Positions 11,036 through 22,449 of a stretch of 64,000 bases of DNA are shown here, piece after piece. The notes beneath the pieces were generated by a model. The model was given only the letters and a program-made list of their open reading frames with translations, did not search any database and was not told the origin of the DNA. Position 1 is the first letter of the stretch; the number at the start of each line of letters is the position of its first letter. Where the stretch lies: positions 6,495,582 through 6,559,581 of the forward strand of contig NC_080164.1 in assembly GCF_950295315.1 (NCBI RefSeq), given 5' to 3'. Position numbers and translations under genes: made by a program. The stretch is from Erinaceus europaeus (taxonomy: Eukaryota > Chordata > Mammalia > Eulipotyphla > Erinaceidae).

Positions 11036-12341
11036 TAGTAAATACTATCCACCTGCTAACCTCAAATGTGTGAAAAACGAAAACAAAGGATCAACAGGAA
11101 ATACAAGAGCAAAGAGAAGCAAACAGCATGAATGGTTGAGACAGGTTGAGATGGCTACGTTTCTGCCCCAGTGCTGAACTGCCCCACCTGCTAATCCACT
11201 GGTGCCCTCTGACAGGACTCTTGCCTCCTGCAATATCCACGTCAGCATAACACTGTCTCAGCCCTCTGTGTTCCCACGACTTACTCACTGCTGACTTTGC
11301 GCTGGAATTCACCCAAGCAAACGCCTACCTATCAGAACAGGTCAGATGTTGCCTCAGCCCAGAGGCTATCTCTGGCCCACTCACCACCACCTTCATCACC
11401 GAAATTAGAAGATCCTCCTCTGGACTGACTGAATGTCTTCACTTAGATCATACGCAGCACACTTGACCATAAACCCCGATTCACTGCTCTGTCTTCCTTC
11501 CCAAGTAGGCTGAGGACAACCTGAAGTCCAGAACTTTCTTTTCTTTGATGTCTCTTAGCCTCATCACAAGGCATGGCACAGACAAAGGACTCACTAATTG
11601 CTTCCTAAATAAAAGCAGACTTTGCAGTGTCAGACCTGGTGATGTGACTTGCCTGATTACAGTTCTTAAAGACCTACTGATCCACTTGAGTAAATGTTCA
11701 AATCCTCTGCCCCCTCAAATGACCAAGCCTCTCCACAGTAGAAGTAGACACTAAACGCACTGAATGCACTAACGCTGCTTTTCACATTAAATATCTGAAT
11801 ATCCAGTTGTGGGATATTCAAATAACTGAATATTAAGATACTCAGTGTATCTGAATGGATGGGCAGCCATGAACTCAGCCTAAGCTATATCGAGCTACAA
11901 ATTAACCAGGGTGGCATGACCCCCCTACCACCAGCAGCAAAGCACATAATAAGCCTGCCATCCAGAAAACAAGATTTAGGCTTCAAACACAAATCACAAT
12001 ACTTCAGGAAATAAATCATAATGCCACCTCACAGCAATGCAACTGAGTCGTTGGCCAGTCACTGTTGATTTATGCAGAGTTCAGCAGACATCCTGAAATT
12101 CCAATTTGGACAACATATCCTGTGTGAATTTTACCAAAACAATGTCTGTGGAGCTGATGGCAAGAAAACCTTCTCTCCCACCCTCACTCCAGCCTTGATG
12201 ATGTATATTTTATTACTGGGTAATTTCCTAACAGTTGGTTCTGTGCTAGTACTAAATAACTAAATCTTATTTTGGTAACCAAAAGAAACAGCATGCTCGG
12301 ACCCAGGGAACAGGCACAATTGGAAATCAAAAATAGAGAAC
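11036..12341. other. No recognisable feature
   Basis: Unique-looking sequence without repeats that I recognise. Overlapping open frames of 60-73 codons occur on both strands and none resembles a known protein. Confidence 0.5.
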
Positions 12342-12492
12342 ACTTTTTTTTTTTATTATTAAGGGAGTTAATGTTTTACAGTGCAAGCATTGACATATGC
12401 ATGTAATTTCATCATGAATCAGGTCCCCAAAGTTTTCTCCCTCTCTTGCCTCCCCCTCTCCCCAGAGTCCTTTGCTTTTGTGCAATGCACCA
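12342..12492 (-). mobile_element. L1 3' UTR fragment
   Basis: A T-rich start, then attaagggagttaatgtttt and cagagtcctttgcttttgtg. Both match in order the minus-strand L1 3' UTR at 30298-30460. Confidence 0.6.
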
Positions 12493-13147
12493 TAGAGAAA
12501 CAATTTTAAGGAGCTAAATTTAGTTGCTTAAATGGAAAACGGGCCAAGAGAATTAAGATATGACTTATTTATGAAGCCGCCACTGGCATGCATATGTCTA
12601 AGCTTACCGTTAACAACGGTCTGCTCTCTAAAGGCATCCATCCAGGAAGGCTTTAACCAACCTATAGTTGAACAATGAACCTGTATCTACATTCCTCTAC
12701 ATTCCTGGCTCCATTCCTGCAGATTGGAAGGCAAATGTGTTCGCTGTTCCAGTAGCACAGCCTCCGTGTTCACACCCAGAGCCCTCCCTGCACAGCCTGA
12801 TGACTCCTCTCACTTATCTGTCTTGTCCAGTCTTTCTCATCTATGAAGACAGCTTTAAGATGTTAGTGCTCTGTAGAGTCCCTTACTCCCTAGTCAAACT
12901 CGGCTGCTTTCCACAGACAGACAAATACTCCACATCCATGTCTGCATACATTCTGCTCTTCCTACCATCTTCCTGTGGGGACTGTGAGTCCTTTGAGAGC
13001 ATCTCTCTGGCCTCTAATCCTACAGAGAATAAGGCGTACGAGTAGGAATTCTTTCTCTGAAAGGTCTGTGGTATCCTACTGAGGAGCCATGGTCAGATAA
13101 TCCACTTCTCATATTAACAATATCCATAAATAAAATCAGTAAAGGGG
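12493..13147. other. No recognisable repeat; one 125-codon open frame
   Basis: An open frame spans 12668-13045 on the plus strand. I recognise no domain in it, see no splice context that would make it an exon, and treat it as chance. Confidence 0.4.
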
Positions 13148-13437
13148 GGGAGAGTCAGGCTGTAGCGTAGCGGGTTAAGCGCTGGTGGTGCAAAGCGCAA
13201 GGACCGGCATAAGGATCCTGGTTTGAGCTCTGGCTCCCCACCTGCAGGGGAGTCGCTTCATAAGCGATGAAGCAGGTCTGCAAGTGTCTGTCATTCTCTC
13301 CCCCTCTCTGTCTTCCCCTCCTCTCTCCATTTCTCTCTGTCTTATCCAACAACGACGACAACAATAATAACTACAACAATAAAACAACAAAGGCAAAAAA
13401 GGGGAATACATAAATAAAATTAAAAATTAAATAAATT
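13148..13437 (+). mobile_element. SINE-a
   Basis: Near-complete copy: gtagcgtagcgggttaagcgc (A-box-like), ctggtttgagctctggctcc (B-box-like), cacctgcaggggagtcgctt, ttatccaacaacgacgacaa and an A-rich tail. Its 3' end abuts the next SINE. Confidence 0.9.
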
Positions 13438-13645
13438 GGGGGCCAGGTGGTAGCACATCTGGTTGAGCGCACGTATTACAATGTGCAGGGACCTGGGTTT
13501 GAGCCCCCAGTCCCCACCTGCAGGGAGAAAGCTTCATGAGTGGTGAAGCATGGCGGCAGGTGTCTCTATGTCTCTCTCCCTCTCTATCACCCCTTCTTGA
13601 TTACTGGCTGTCTCTATCCAATAAATAAAGATAATAAAAAATTTT
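13438..13645 (+). mobile_element. SINE-b, short form
   Basis: Head gggggccaggtggtagcacat, body ttcatgagtggtgaagcatgg, end ctatccaataaataaagataata. It directly follows a SINE-a, probably inserted into that element's A-rich tail. Confidence 0.9.
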
Positions 13646-14051
13646 TTTAATTTAAAAATTTTTTTTAAATGTTTTAAATGAATAAAGGGGAAAATACTCC
13701 CTTGACTCAAGGTCCAGGTGCTCGCTATCCAAAACATCCTGCAAGTGGTCACGGTAGCCTTCAGTGAGTGGTCACTACAACAGCAAGACAGCCACAGCTT
13801 TCTATTTCCCACATGCCTCTTCTCAATAGCACCAGAGAGTCAGCCTAGACTCAGTCCCTCTATGTCAAGGAAGGAAAGAGTGCTAGATACTCTGTAGGGG
13901 GATCAAATGTTGGGGTGAACATCCAGCTATTCCTAAAGAGAGGCAATTCTGAAGGAGAAGGAGAAGTCAGCAGAAATATGGTTTCTCTGGACAAGAAGGG
14001 ATGACTGACCTCTCCCACTTTACAGTTTGATTTTGGCATCCAATTGTTTAT
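13646..14051. other. No recognisable feature
   Basis: A/T-rich tail sequence and then about 350 bp of unique-looking DNA. Confidence 0.5.
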
Positions 14052-14064
14052 CAGTTTAAATTTT

Positions 14065-14464
14065 CTTTCTTTTTCTTTTTCTTCTTCTTCTTCTTTTTTT
14101 TTTTTTTTTTTTTTTTGTCTCCAGGGTTACTGCTAGGGCTCGGTGCCTGCACTATGAATCCACTGCTCCTGGAGGCTATTTTTTTCCCTTTTTTTTTTTT
14201 TGCCCTTGTTGTTTATTGTTGTTGTTGTTGTTGTTGTTATTGTTATCTTATTGCTGACGTTGTTGTTGGATAGGACAGAGAGAAATGGAGAGAGGAGGGG
14301 AAGACAGAGAGGGGGAGAGAAAGACAGACACCTGCAGACCTGCTTCACCGCCTGTAAAGCGACTCCCCTGCAGGTGGGGAGCCGGAGGCTTGAAGTGGGA
14401 TCCTTATACCAATCCTTCCGCTTTGAGCCATGTGCGCTTAACCCATTGTGCTACCGCCCAGGCC
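14065..14464 (-). mobile_element. SINE-a, long form, with target-site duplication
   Basis: In reverse complement it carries the full SINE-a, plus the extra 3' module ccactgctcctggaggctat / ctccagggttactgctaggg. Direct repeats are cagtttaaatttt (14052-14064) and cagttttaatttt (14465-14477). Its (TTG)n run at 14207-14240 is the antisense of the element's CAA-rich tail. Confidence 0.9.
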
Positions 14465-14477
14465 CAGTTTTAATTTT

Positions 14478-14937
14478 TTTTTTTTTGAGCGAGATCTTTG
14501 CAGTCTTCTGGGGTATTGAAAAACAGTGACTACTTTCTAGATATATTTTACTGCTTTATTTGATTTTTCCACTTTATACTGTGGTGCAGTCAATGGTGTT
14601 GACTTTTCTCTCTCTGGCCACTCTGAACGTTTCTATCTGTTGCCCTCTCCTTATCACTAATGCAGAGTCCCACTGTCTCTTCAGTGTCTTTAGAATCTGG
14701 TTCAAAATAAGTAAGTGAAAACGACAATCCTAACCCACCTCAAGGGAGAGGAAAGCGTTGTGAACACCCCTGGTCCCACCCCACCATGGCCAAGGCTGCT
14801 TGCTTTCCTGTGCCAAAGAAGCTGTTCAAACCAAAACAGATTTTCTCCAGAATAAAATGGGTGCCATCTACTCATGGGTAAAATTGTTAGATGCTCTATA
14901 AATCTGTATCATTTAAATATTTTATTTATGTATCTTA
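14478..14937. other. No recognisable feature
   Basis: Unique-looking sequence without an open frame of interest. Confidence 0.5.
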
Positions 14938-15222
14938 TTGCTACCAGGGTTATTGCTGGAGGCTGGGGGCCAGCACTACAAATCCACTGCTCCCCACCAC
15001 GGCCATTTATTTTCCCTTTTTTTTCTTTTTTTTTTTTTAAAACAGAGAGAAACTGAGAGACGACAGGGAGACAGAGAGAGGTAGAAAAGGGTAGATACCT
15101 GCAGTCTTGCTTCACTGCTTATGAAGCGGATCCCCTGCAGGTGGGAGGTGGGGACTCAGACCTGGGTCCTTGCAGTTGGTAACAGGTTCACTTAACAGGG
15201 TGCACCACCACCAGGCCCCCTT
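14938..15222 (-). mobile_element. SINE-b, long form
   Basis: Reverse-complement landmarks: ctaccagggttattgctgga, ttcactgcttatgaagcgga, cccctgcaggtgggaggtgg and agggtgcaccaccaccaggc. An aaatatttta direct repeat is recognisable on each side (about 14924 and 15229). Confidence 0.85.
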
Positions 15223-15299
15223 ATTGAAATATTTTAAACATCCCTGGAGGAAGACTGCCGGTGATAAGCTATGGTGATTGTAAAAGGCAGTAGCCTTGA

Positions 15300-15879
15300 A
15301 GTTCCCTTTTTATGCAGAAGTTTTTAAGTTACTTTTAGTATAAGTTACTTGTAGTGTGAGATGGAAAATTCCTTGCCCTTTCCCCCTTGAAGAACAGGAC
15401 CTAATCAGTAAGCCACCGGTTGTTTACCAAGACCCTGCAAACAGGCAGAGCTTACCAGGGCCTTTGCACTAGGAAATTATTTTCTAGGAAGGGGCAGCTG
15501 ACGGTGGGGGGATGTGGTGACCCTACCTGGCTAGATTCTATTGGTTGTGTGATTTTGCAATGTTTGAAACTAGCCCGCGCTTTGCTTTGAATGGATCATG
15601 CTTTTGCTAAGTTTGAAATGACTGGATTTTGCATTTTCTATAGCCTGTTATTGGATATAGGCTGATAAGGTGAGGTGTTCCCCCTCCCTGAGTGTAGTCT
15701 GAATTCCTATAAATTGTGTGGTTTGAGCCCTGTTCGGGGTCGAGCTTGGTAGACTAACATCAGTCACCACTCGGCCCGGATGGCAATTCGTGAATAAACA
15801 TCTTTGCCTCTTTGCAGTGGATGGTGGTTTGATTTTGTGCTCGCTAACAGTGATGAGCCTCTAACAGTCACATCTTTCA
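15300..15879 (+). mobile_element. Probable class I (gammaretrovirus-like) solo LTR
   Basis: The 3' half has LTR-like order: TATA-like cctataaattgtgtgg (about 15706), then gccctgttcggggtcgagc, a polyadenylation signal in gtgaataaacatc (about 15790), and an end compatible with tctttca at 15873-15879. The middle holds gagatggaaaattccttgcc. I could not fix the left edge or find a 4-bp target duplication, and no primer-binding site follows. The 159-codon frame starting at 15804 begins inside this LTR and runs into unique DNA, so I do not call it a gene. Confidence 0.5.
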
Positions 15880-16845
15880 ATGAAAAGCCAAGGCTACCGA
15901 TGAGGTTTCTTTTAGTATTGCCGCTTCTTTTCTCTTTGCTTTCCCGTCAGGTTCACTTTGCCTCTTTTGCAGCAACTTTGATGCCAGAAGCCCTGCTCCC
16001 AACTCTGCCTTTTGAAGTCACATCTCAGGAGCAGCCTCTGGCCAAAGCCAGCAGCTCCCAACAGCCCCGTCTAACCAGGTATGAATGTGGGTCACCTCTC
16101 AGCAGAGCGCCTCAGGCTTTCTCTAACATAGTAACTCAGGGATCTTCTGGGACACACTCAGTAAGCCATAATTACACCCACTCTGAGTTGATGGCTGCTC
16201 AGAATGCCAAAGACCAGTGGAAACTCACTCCCCAAAACAGATGCGCCAGGATGGGCATTTATTCCGTTTCTGGGTTTGTCTAATTTTTTTTTCCTGTCTG
16301 CCTTGCTGAATCAAGGACCACTACTGCACTAGTTACATGGACAAAGTGCTTCCAGAGCCAGGATCCCTTCTGATTCTCAAACGTCCATGTCAAGAGAGGA
16401 TAGGCCACCATCAGTCCCCTTTCCTATAAGAGGAAAACAAACGCACGTAAGTTTAAGACAACCAAGACGGAGGGCAGGTCTCGGAGCTCAAGTCTACAAC
16501 ATCCGCAGCCACTTATTTTTAGCAGAATACCCCCACCCCCTGCTTCAGTTCCAGTCTCTCTCAGATTGTCAGATTTAAATTCTACAAGAATATGCTTGAA
16601 GACAGGGGCTGGGTCAGATGTTCATTTGAATTCTCTGTATTTCTGCACAGAGACCGTGCACGATGAGTATTCCCTGTAATAACTGTGGATGCTCTCAATA
16701 ACTACATTCAAAATTCCTCTGGCCTTTGTCTGGGTGAATACTGCCATGTTTTTACAAGCCTTCAGAACTGGAATAAAGCTTTTCCAGTGGAAGTAAGCTC
16801 CACCAGGAAAAGATCCCTCTGCTGGGAGTTTGTAGACATTCTTTT
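15880..16845. other. No recognisable repeat
   Basis: Unique-looking sequence. Contains the 3' part of the 15804-16283 open frame and a 63-codon frame at 16387-16578. Neither shows a domain that I recognise. Confidence 0.5.
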
Positions 16846-17068
16846 TATTATTGTTGTTATTATTATTATATTATTATTATCTTTACTTATTGGATAGAGA
16901 CAGCCAGAAACTGCGAGGGGAGGGCAAGGTAGAGAAGGAGGAACAAAGAGAGATCCGTGCAGCACGGCTTCACCACTCACAAAGCTTTGTGGGACCCGGG
17001 AGCTTAAACCCAGGCCTTAGCACACCATAACAGGTGTGCGTAACCAGGCGTGCCACCACCCGCCCCTG
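16846..17068 (-). mobile_element. SINE-b, short form, with (TTA)n tail
   Basis: Antisense tail ttattattattatattattatt, then tattggatagagacagccag, cacggcttcaccactcacaa and gtaaccaggcgtgccaccac. Confidence 0.85.
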
Positions 17069-17364
17069 TGGGTATTCTTGTGCTTCATTTAGGCCCTTTG
17101 CTCCCTGAGTCCCCTCCACCCTACCTATCTTCATCCTAATTCCTTTCTGATTCTGGCCTAGGGCAAAAGGTCCTCTGCAGAAAGCCAACCTCTGCACACC
17201 AGTGTGAAGCTTAAAGGGAGCTGCTTGTTCATATGCAAATTTATTATTATGAGGCCACAGTGTCTTTTCACTCAAATCAGACCTCCCTCCCAGTAATGGC
17301 CTTCAGCGGTTTGGTTGCTCACAGATGGGGCTTCGCCAGTCTAAACCAACTTTTTCAGATAAGG
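17069..17364. other. No recognisable feature
   Basis: About 300 bp of unique-looking sequence between a SINE-b and a G-rich microsatellite. Confidence 0.5.
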
Positions 17365-17368
17365 AGCA

Positions 17369-17492
17369 ATGGAGGAGGAGGAGGAGGGGGAGGGGGAGGG
17401 GGAGGGGAGGGGGAGGGGGAGGGGGAGGGGGAGGGGGAGGAGGAGGAGGAGGAGAAGAGGAGGGGATGGGGAGGAGAAGGAGGAGGAGAAAG
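17369..17492 (+). repeat. G-rich (GGGGGA)n/(GGA)n microsatellite
   Basis: Runs of four to six guanines separated by single adenines at about 17384-17440, flanked by gga repeats. It generates low-complexity glycine/arginine and proline/serine frames on both strands. The plus strand has strong G-quadruplex potential. Confidence 0.9.
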
Positions 17493-17734
17493 ATAGCACA
17501 GCACCACAACTGCCCTCAGTATTAGGGCAGCTGGGCTCACACCTTGGCTGTACATGGCAAAGTAGGCACCCACAAAGATGGGCATTTTAACTGGAAGAAC
17601 TGGAGGTGGGCCAGGACTAGATGTTCTCTCTTCCTGGCTAGGGAAGAAGGGGCTGAGGATGTCAGTTCCTTTAGGGGCTCAATTTCAATTCAAGCTCTCC
17701 TTGCAGGGAACTGAACACTCAAAGTTTTAATTTA

Positions 17735-18066
17735 AAACTACCCATTGAATTGTATGGAATTCTACCCCTCTTTTCTTTTTTTAATATTTACTTATATTCC
17801 CTTTTGTTGCCCTTGTTTTATATTGTTGTTGTAGTTATTATTGTTGTTGTTATTGATGTCATCGTTGTTGGATAGGACAGAGAGAAATGGAGAGAGGAGG
17901 GGGAGACACAGAGGGGGAGAGAAAGACATCTGCAGACCTGCTTCACCACCTGTGAAGCGACTCCCCTGCGGGTGAGGAGCCTGTGGCTCGAACGAAGAAT
18001 TATACCCCTCTTATATCACAGTCTTATCAATCATTACTATATCACTAGTGTTAATAATTTTAAAAA
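17735..18066 (+). mobile_element. Family X/L1-type 3' tail split by a SINE-a
   Basis: gaattgtatggaattctacccctctt before the SINE and gaattatacccctcttatatcacag after it form one tail of the tacccctctta type when joined across the insertion. Confidence 0.55.
17772..17996 (-). mobile_element. SINE-a, truncated, with target-site duplication
   Basis: Antisense SINE-a body (ggataggacagagagaaatg, cttcaccacctgtgaagcga) that lacks its tRNA-like head: it stops just after the B-box region. Direct repeats gaattctacccctctt (17756-17771) and gaattatacccctctt (17997-18012) confirm insertion. Confidence 0.85.
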
Positions 18067-18074
18067 GAAACCTA

Positions 18075-18260
18075 CTCTAGAGACTAGGTGGTTGGTTACA
18101 GTGCAAAAGTGCCTGGGTTCAAGCCCCAGTCCCTACCTGCACTTATGAAAGTGGAGTACTTTCATGAGCAATGAAGCAGGACTGCAGGTGTCTTTCTCTC
18201 TCCTCTATCTCCTCTTCCCTCTCAAGTTCTCTCTATCATATCAAATGAAAAATGATAAAT
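18075..18260 (+). mobile_element. SINE-b, short form
   Basis: Head agagactaggtggttggtta, body atgagcaatgaagcaggactgc, end ctatcatatcaaatgaaaaa. Confidence 0.75.
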
Positions 18261-18269
18261 ATATCTTTT

Positions 18270-18705
18270 AAGTATTTATTTATATATTTATTACTGGGCA
18301 GAGATAGAGAGAAATTGAGAGGGGAGGGAGAGATACAGAGAGAGAGAAAGAGTGACCAGGCAGTGGTGCACCTGGTTAAGCCCACACACTACAGGGCACA
18401 AGGACCTGGGTTCAAGCCCCGGTCCCCACTTGCAGAGGGAAAGCTTCATGAGTAGTGAAGCAGGGCTGCAGATATCTCTCTGTCTCTCTCCTTCTCTATC
18501 CTTCCTCCCCTCTCAGTTTGTCTCTGTGACTATCCAATAAAAAAAAGTAAAAAGAGAGAGGGAAAGAGACAGAAAGACACCTGCAACATTGCTTCACCAC
18601 TCATGAAGCTTCCCTCTCCTGCAAGTGGGGGCCAGGGGCTTGAACCTAGGTCCTTAAGCACTGTAATGTGTGTGCTGAACCAGGTACACCACAGCCTGGC
18701 CCCCA
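18270..18705 (-). mobile_element. SINE-b (outer), split by a plus-strand SINE-b
   Basis: The antisense SINE-b body is in two pieces: 18280-18350 (ttactgggcagagatagaga, gagaggggagggagagatac) and 18550-18705 (ttgcttcaccactcatgaag through ccaggtacaccacagcctgg). Confidence 0.8.
18353..18549 (+). mobile_element. SINE-b (inner)
   Basis: Head gaccaggcagtggtgcacctgg, body gagtagtgaagcagggctgc, end ctatccaataaaaaaaag. It lies inside an oppositely oriented SINE-b, so the locus contains an inverted SINE pair. Confidence 0.85.
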
Positions 18706-19847
18706 AAACTGACACCTATATTTCAAATAAAATGACTCTGCTTTCCCCCCTCAAAAACACAGCCACAGTAACCAACGTTGACTTCTCCCCCTCTCCCAGC
18801 ACTGCGCAGAGCAGCCTCCATGCACAGGAGTGTCTCCATGAACACTTACTAATAGATCAACACTGTGAACACTAAGATCTGAGTTCACCCTCCCCAGATG
18901 CTGCCTTGGTTCTGCTTGTAGCCTCACCCCAGCATCTCACACCTCCAGTCCACAGTGTGTCACCCTCTGCTGTGCTGAGTTCATCACTGCACCCAAAGGG
19001 CCAGGCTCCCCCTCTGCACTGCAGCTCCCAGCAAGACAGTGGCCCTGAACAGCCCACCCTCCTCTCTGCTGCCACCCTACACAGTCTCCGAACCTCCGGG
19101 CAGCTATTGTTCTGCTCTGCACCAGCACAGAAAAGACTTGAGTTTCCCAGCAACAGAGCAGAGCTTCCCGAGAGCATCACAGCCTCAGCTGGGCCCACCC
19201 ATGCCAATGACATGAACTCACAGTGCTCTGAGGTTCCTCAAATGCTCTGACTGCAATGCAGCACTCTGCAGCTCCACTGGCTCTGGCTCTCTAGGAAATG
19301 ATGGCTCAGCACTCAGCGGCATAGCAGGAAGGCCGAGGAAAGAGCAGAGCTCAGAAGGCAACAGCACAGGGAGAGCTGCACCGCCTGGGCTCTCAGGCAT
19401 GCAGCCCAGACAAGACTCATCAAAGACCAAAACAGACAAAGCTCCTCAAAAAAGGAGACATGACAAAAAGGCAAGGACGGGGAAAATACAGAGAGAGAGA
19501 AGATGGAAAAGAGAGGCAGCAACAGGGAAGATAGACAGAAAGATGGAGGAGAGAGAGAGAAGAAAGGTGAGAAGGAAAAGGACAGACAAAGACAGGGAGG
19601 AAATGAAGAGATGAGAGTAAGGAAGGTAGAGAAAAACTTCAAAGACAAAAGGGTAGGGTTTGCTGAGAAGCTTCCAAGTGAGTCAAATCTACAACAGCTG
19701 CTGTCTGGGGGAAACTTGCTTTTTCTGTTTGTTTGGTCTGTTTGTTTTCTATTAATCCCTCACTGATCTACCCCTTCTTCCTCTTCATTTTATACAGAAG
19801 GCAAGAAAGGTAAAATAAGTTACCAATGGGAGTTAAAGAAAAAGTCA
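18706..19847. other. No recognisable repeat; purine-rich 19440-19620
   Basis: Unique-looking sequence with compact open frames on both strands (111-114 codons at most). None shows a domain I know, and they overlap one another antisense, which argues for chance. 19440-19620 is strongly purine-rich. Confidence 0.45.
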
Positions 19848-20375
19848 GGACTTCTCTGGGCAGATGACCTCACCAGTGTGTCCTGGAACCTTGCCTCTCC
19901 AGAGCTCTGACCCACTAGGGGAAGATAGAAATAGGCTGGGGGTGTGGACCTGCCAACGCCCATGTCCAGCAGAGAAGCAATTCCAGGAGCCAGAACTCCC
20001 ACCGTCTGCACCCCAGAAATAACCTTGATCCATACTCCCATCGGGCTGAAAATAAGAGGGCTCTGAACTCCGGCTCCATCAGCTCCCAGAGAGGAGGAAA
20101 AGGAGAGGGACATTTGGAGGTAATAATGTTGTCATGAGTGCCTTGGAGGGAAAGAGAGGATTGGATCAGGAAAAAAGTGAGGCAATTATTAATAAATGTA
20201 GATAGTTGTAGAGAAGATGGCTGGCCCTTGTCTACAACCTTAGGGGAACTGTGGTGGCTTGCAGTAGAGAGAGTGAAGATTCAGGACCCTTGTGGTAGAA
20301 ATGGAGTGGATTTATACCCTTGTTGACAGGTAATTTTGTAAATCAATATTAAATCACTAATAACATTTTGAAAAA
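19848..20375 (+). mobile_element. Family X, variant b 3' end
   Basis: The first half matches X: cttctctgggcagatgacctc, ccagagctctgacccactag, cccatgtccagcagagaagc. The second half differs from variant a: gatagttgtagagaagatgg, taggggaactgtggtgg, acccttgttgacaggtaa, then aaatcaatattaaatcacta. The same variant lies reverse-complemented at 37210-37735 and 59757-60003. Confidence 0.7.
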
Positions 20376-20479
20376 GATAAGAAAAACTCAAAATTAAATT
20401 TCAAGTCTTCTGACAGACAACTTTATGTGTTTTCTAATTTTCACCAGTAATATAATAATGATTTAAAAGACTGTAAGAG

Positions 20480-20771
20480 GAAGTTGGGCAGTAGCACAGC
20501 TGGGTAAGTGCATGTGGCGCAAAGGGCAAGAACCTGTGTTAAGGATCCCGGTTTGAGCCCCCGGCTCCCCACCTGCAGGGGACTCACTTCACAGGTGGTG
20601 AAGCAGGTCTGCAGGTGTCTGTCTTTCTCTCCCCCTCTTTCTTCCCCTCCTCTCTCCATTTCTCTCTGTCCTATCCAACAAGGATGACATAAGTAACTAC
20701 AACAATAAAAAAAAAACAAGGGTAACAAAAGGGAATAAATACAAAATAATAATAATAAATAAATTTTTTTT
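20480..20771 (+). mobile_element. SINE-a with target-site duplication
   Basis: Full body with cacctgcaggggactcactt and cctatccaacaaggatgaca. Direct repeats taaaagactgtaagag (20464-20479) and taaaaagattgtaagag (20772-20788). Confidence 0.9.
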
Positions 20772-20884
20772 TAAAAAGATTGTAAGAGTAGAAGGGATAG
20801 CTGAGCCATGCTCTGGTCTATGTAACTTTCTTTCTGTACATCTCTCTTTCATTAAAATAAAACAAACAAAATATATTTTAATTA

Positions 20885-21045
20885 TAAGATTACAGGGGGC
20901 TCATTCCACACTAAACCCATCACCAAAGTTCTTTGATAAGCCCTCCCCCCCCCTCATCCCCCAGCAACAATAGCCTCCACAGTTCTCACAAAGTCTTAGA
21001 GATGGTTTGGTTACTTCTTTTGACGACAACCAATGTTATACTCCA
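20885..21045 (-). mobile_element. Old L1-type 3' UTR end
   Basis: Reverse complement of the tgtgagaact / ggggga / tttggtgatgggtt order seen at 8340-8450: here aaacccatcaccaaagttc, then a C run, then agttctcacaaagtcttaga. Confidence 0.6.
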
Positions 21046-22078
21046 ATATTTATAAGGATGTAGAAAATAACACAACAGCTGATATTGATTTATCATTATT
21101 ATATAAAAGAAAACTGCCCCAAATGATACAGATTTCTCAGAAGCTAATGCCTCCAATCCACAGTATTTGCAAATTGAAGATTGATTTTTAGCAGTTTTTA
21201 TAAGATGGATATTTAAACTCTATCACACAGGACTGAATATGCTCCTATCTATGAAACCAACACTTTTGGTCTTTTAATAGTAGACAATTGCAGCCAAAGA
21301 AACTCTAGATGCTACCAAGGTCTAATATTCCATTAGGAATATAAATAGCAGGTGCAGCACTTAAAGCAAAAAGGATTTTACCATGATGCTAGAGGGAGAA
21401 ATACTCCACAAAATAGCATCTAGTCCATTTAATAAAAGCTATGACTCTAAAAGATTCAAGTCCCTAAAATTCAGTAAAATTGTAATGAGTTCATAAGAGT
21501 AAATACAAATCTTATCTTCTGTATTATACCATAATAAGATCATCTCCATTCATACAGAGAAAAGTCTCTCTCCAAATGTAGTATTTTTAGAAGAATCCTA
21601 TGTTTTATGATAAGTTATCATCATTATACCTTAACCAATGTAATATAAGCAAAATTAGCCCAGGTCAAAAAATATATTTTCACTAAGATGAGTCCATATT
21701 TTCATTGCTAATTTCCCACAATCAAACCACAACCAGTTCAACTGTATGCTCATCAATAAGTGATCATTGAAATACCTCTGTATTTATTATAATTACTCTC
21801 ACACATTCTATTTTAGGTAAACTTACAATTTACAACCTCAATCCTGTGGGCTATATGTAAGAGAAGAGACAGAGACAAAGGCTTAAAGACATGTATTAGC
21901 CATGAATTTAGGCTCTTAGATTCAAACACAGGCATCTCATTAAGGAAAGTAATTCAGCACTGCTCCCCCTACGCTCGCTACCTTTCTGAAGTGGTAGATA
22001 ATGGCAGTGCTGTTTAGAAGTGGCTAGGAACTGAAGCTTTGTCAGCAATGAAGAATATGGGGTCAGGATTAGGTTGGT
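21046..22078. other. No recognisable feature
   Basis: About 1 kb of AT-rich unique-looking DNA. Confidence 0.5.
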
Positions 22079-22272
22079 CAGGGCCAGGTGGTGGTGCACC
22101 TGGCTAGGCACACATGTTACAATGCGCAAGGACTCAGGTTCAAATCCCTGCTCCCTGGCTGCAGGGGAAAGCTCTGTCAAACGGTAGAACAGGCCTGCAG
22201 GTGACTCTCTCCCTTCCCTTTCTATTTCTGTCTGTCTCTATCTAATAAGTAAATAAAGATAATGTTAAAGAG
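22079..22272 (+). mobile_element. SINE-b, short form
   Basis: Head cagggccaggtggtggtgcacc, body gtagaacaggcctgcaggtg, end ctatctaataagtaaataaag. Confidence 0.85.
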
Positions 22273-22449
22273 AGAGAGAGAGCACACCAGTTTGTGCTTA
22301 TAAAGCAAGGGGGTCTGTCTCTGCATGGTAATATTGACACTTGGTTTACAGGTCACCACAACTTTAAACCAACGATAAGGCTCTCACTTGCTCCACTCAC
22401 TGAGAGGAGTGGGTGGATTGGGACTGCACCAAGCAGGTTTTTTAAGGTG

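Noticed and set aside
13160..13250. Possible tRNA genes at the many A-box/B-box pairs
   Set aside because: They are heads of SINE-a/b/c copies, with pyrimidine-rich bodies and A-rich tails and no plausible full cloverleaf.
15804..16283. 159-codon open frame with a hydrophobic segment near residue 35-50
   Set aside because: Starts inside an LTR and continues into unique DNA; no recognisable domain. A leucine-rich stretch alone is not evidence of a gene.
18872..19250. Overlapping 113- and 114-codon frames on opposite strands
   Set aside because: Mutual antisense overlap in GC-richer DNA; composition is biased and no domain is visible.
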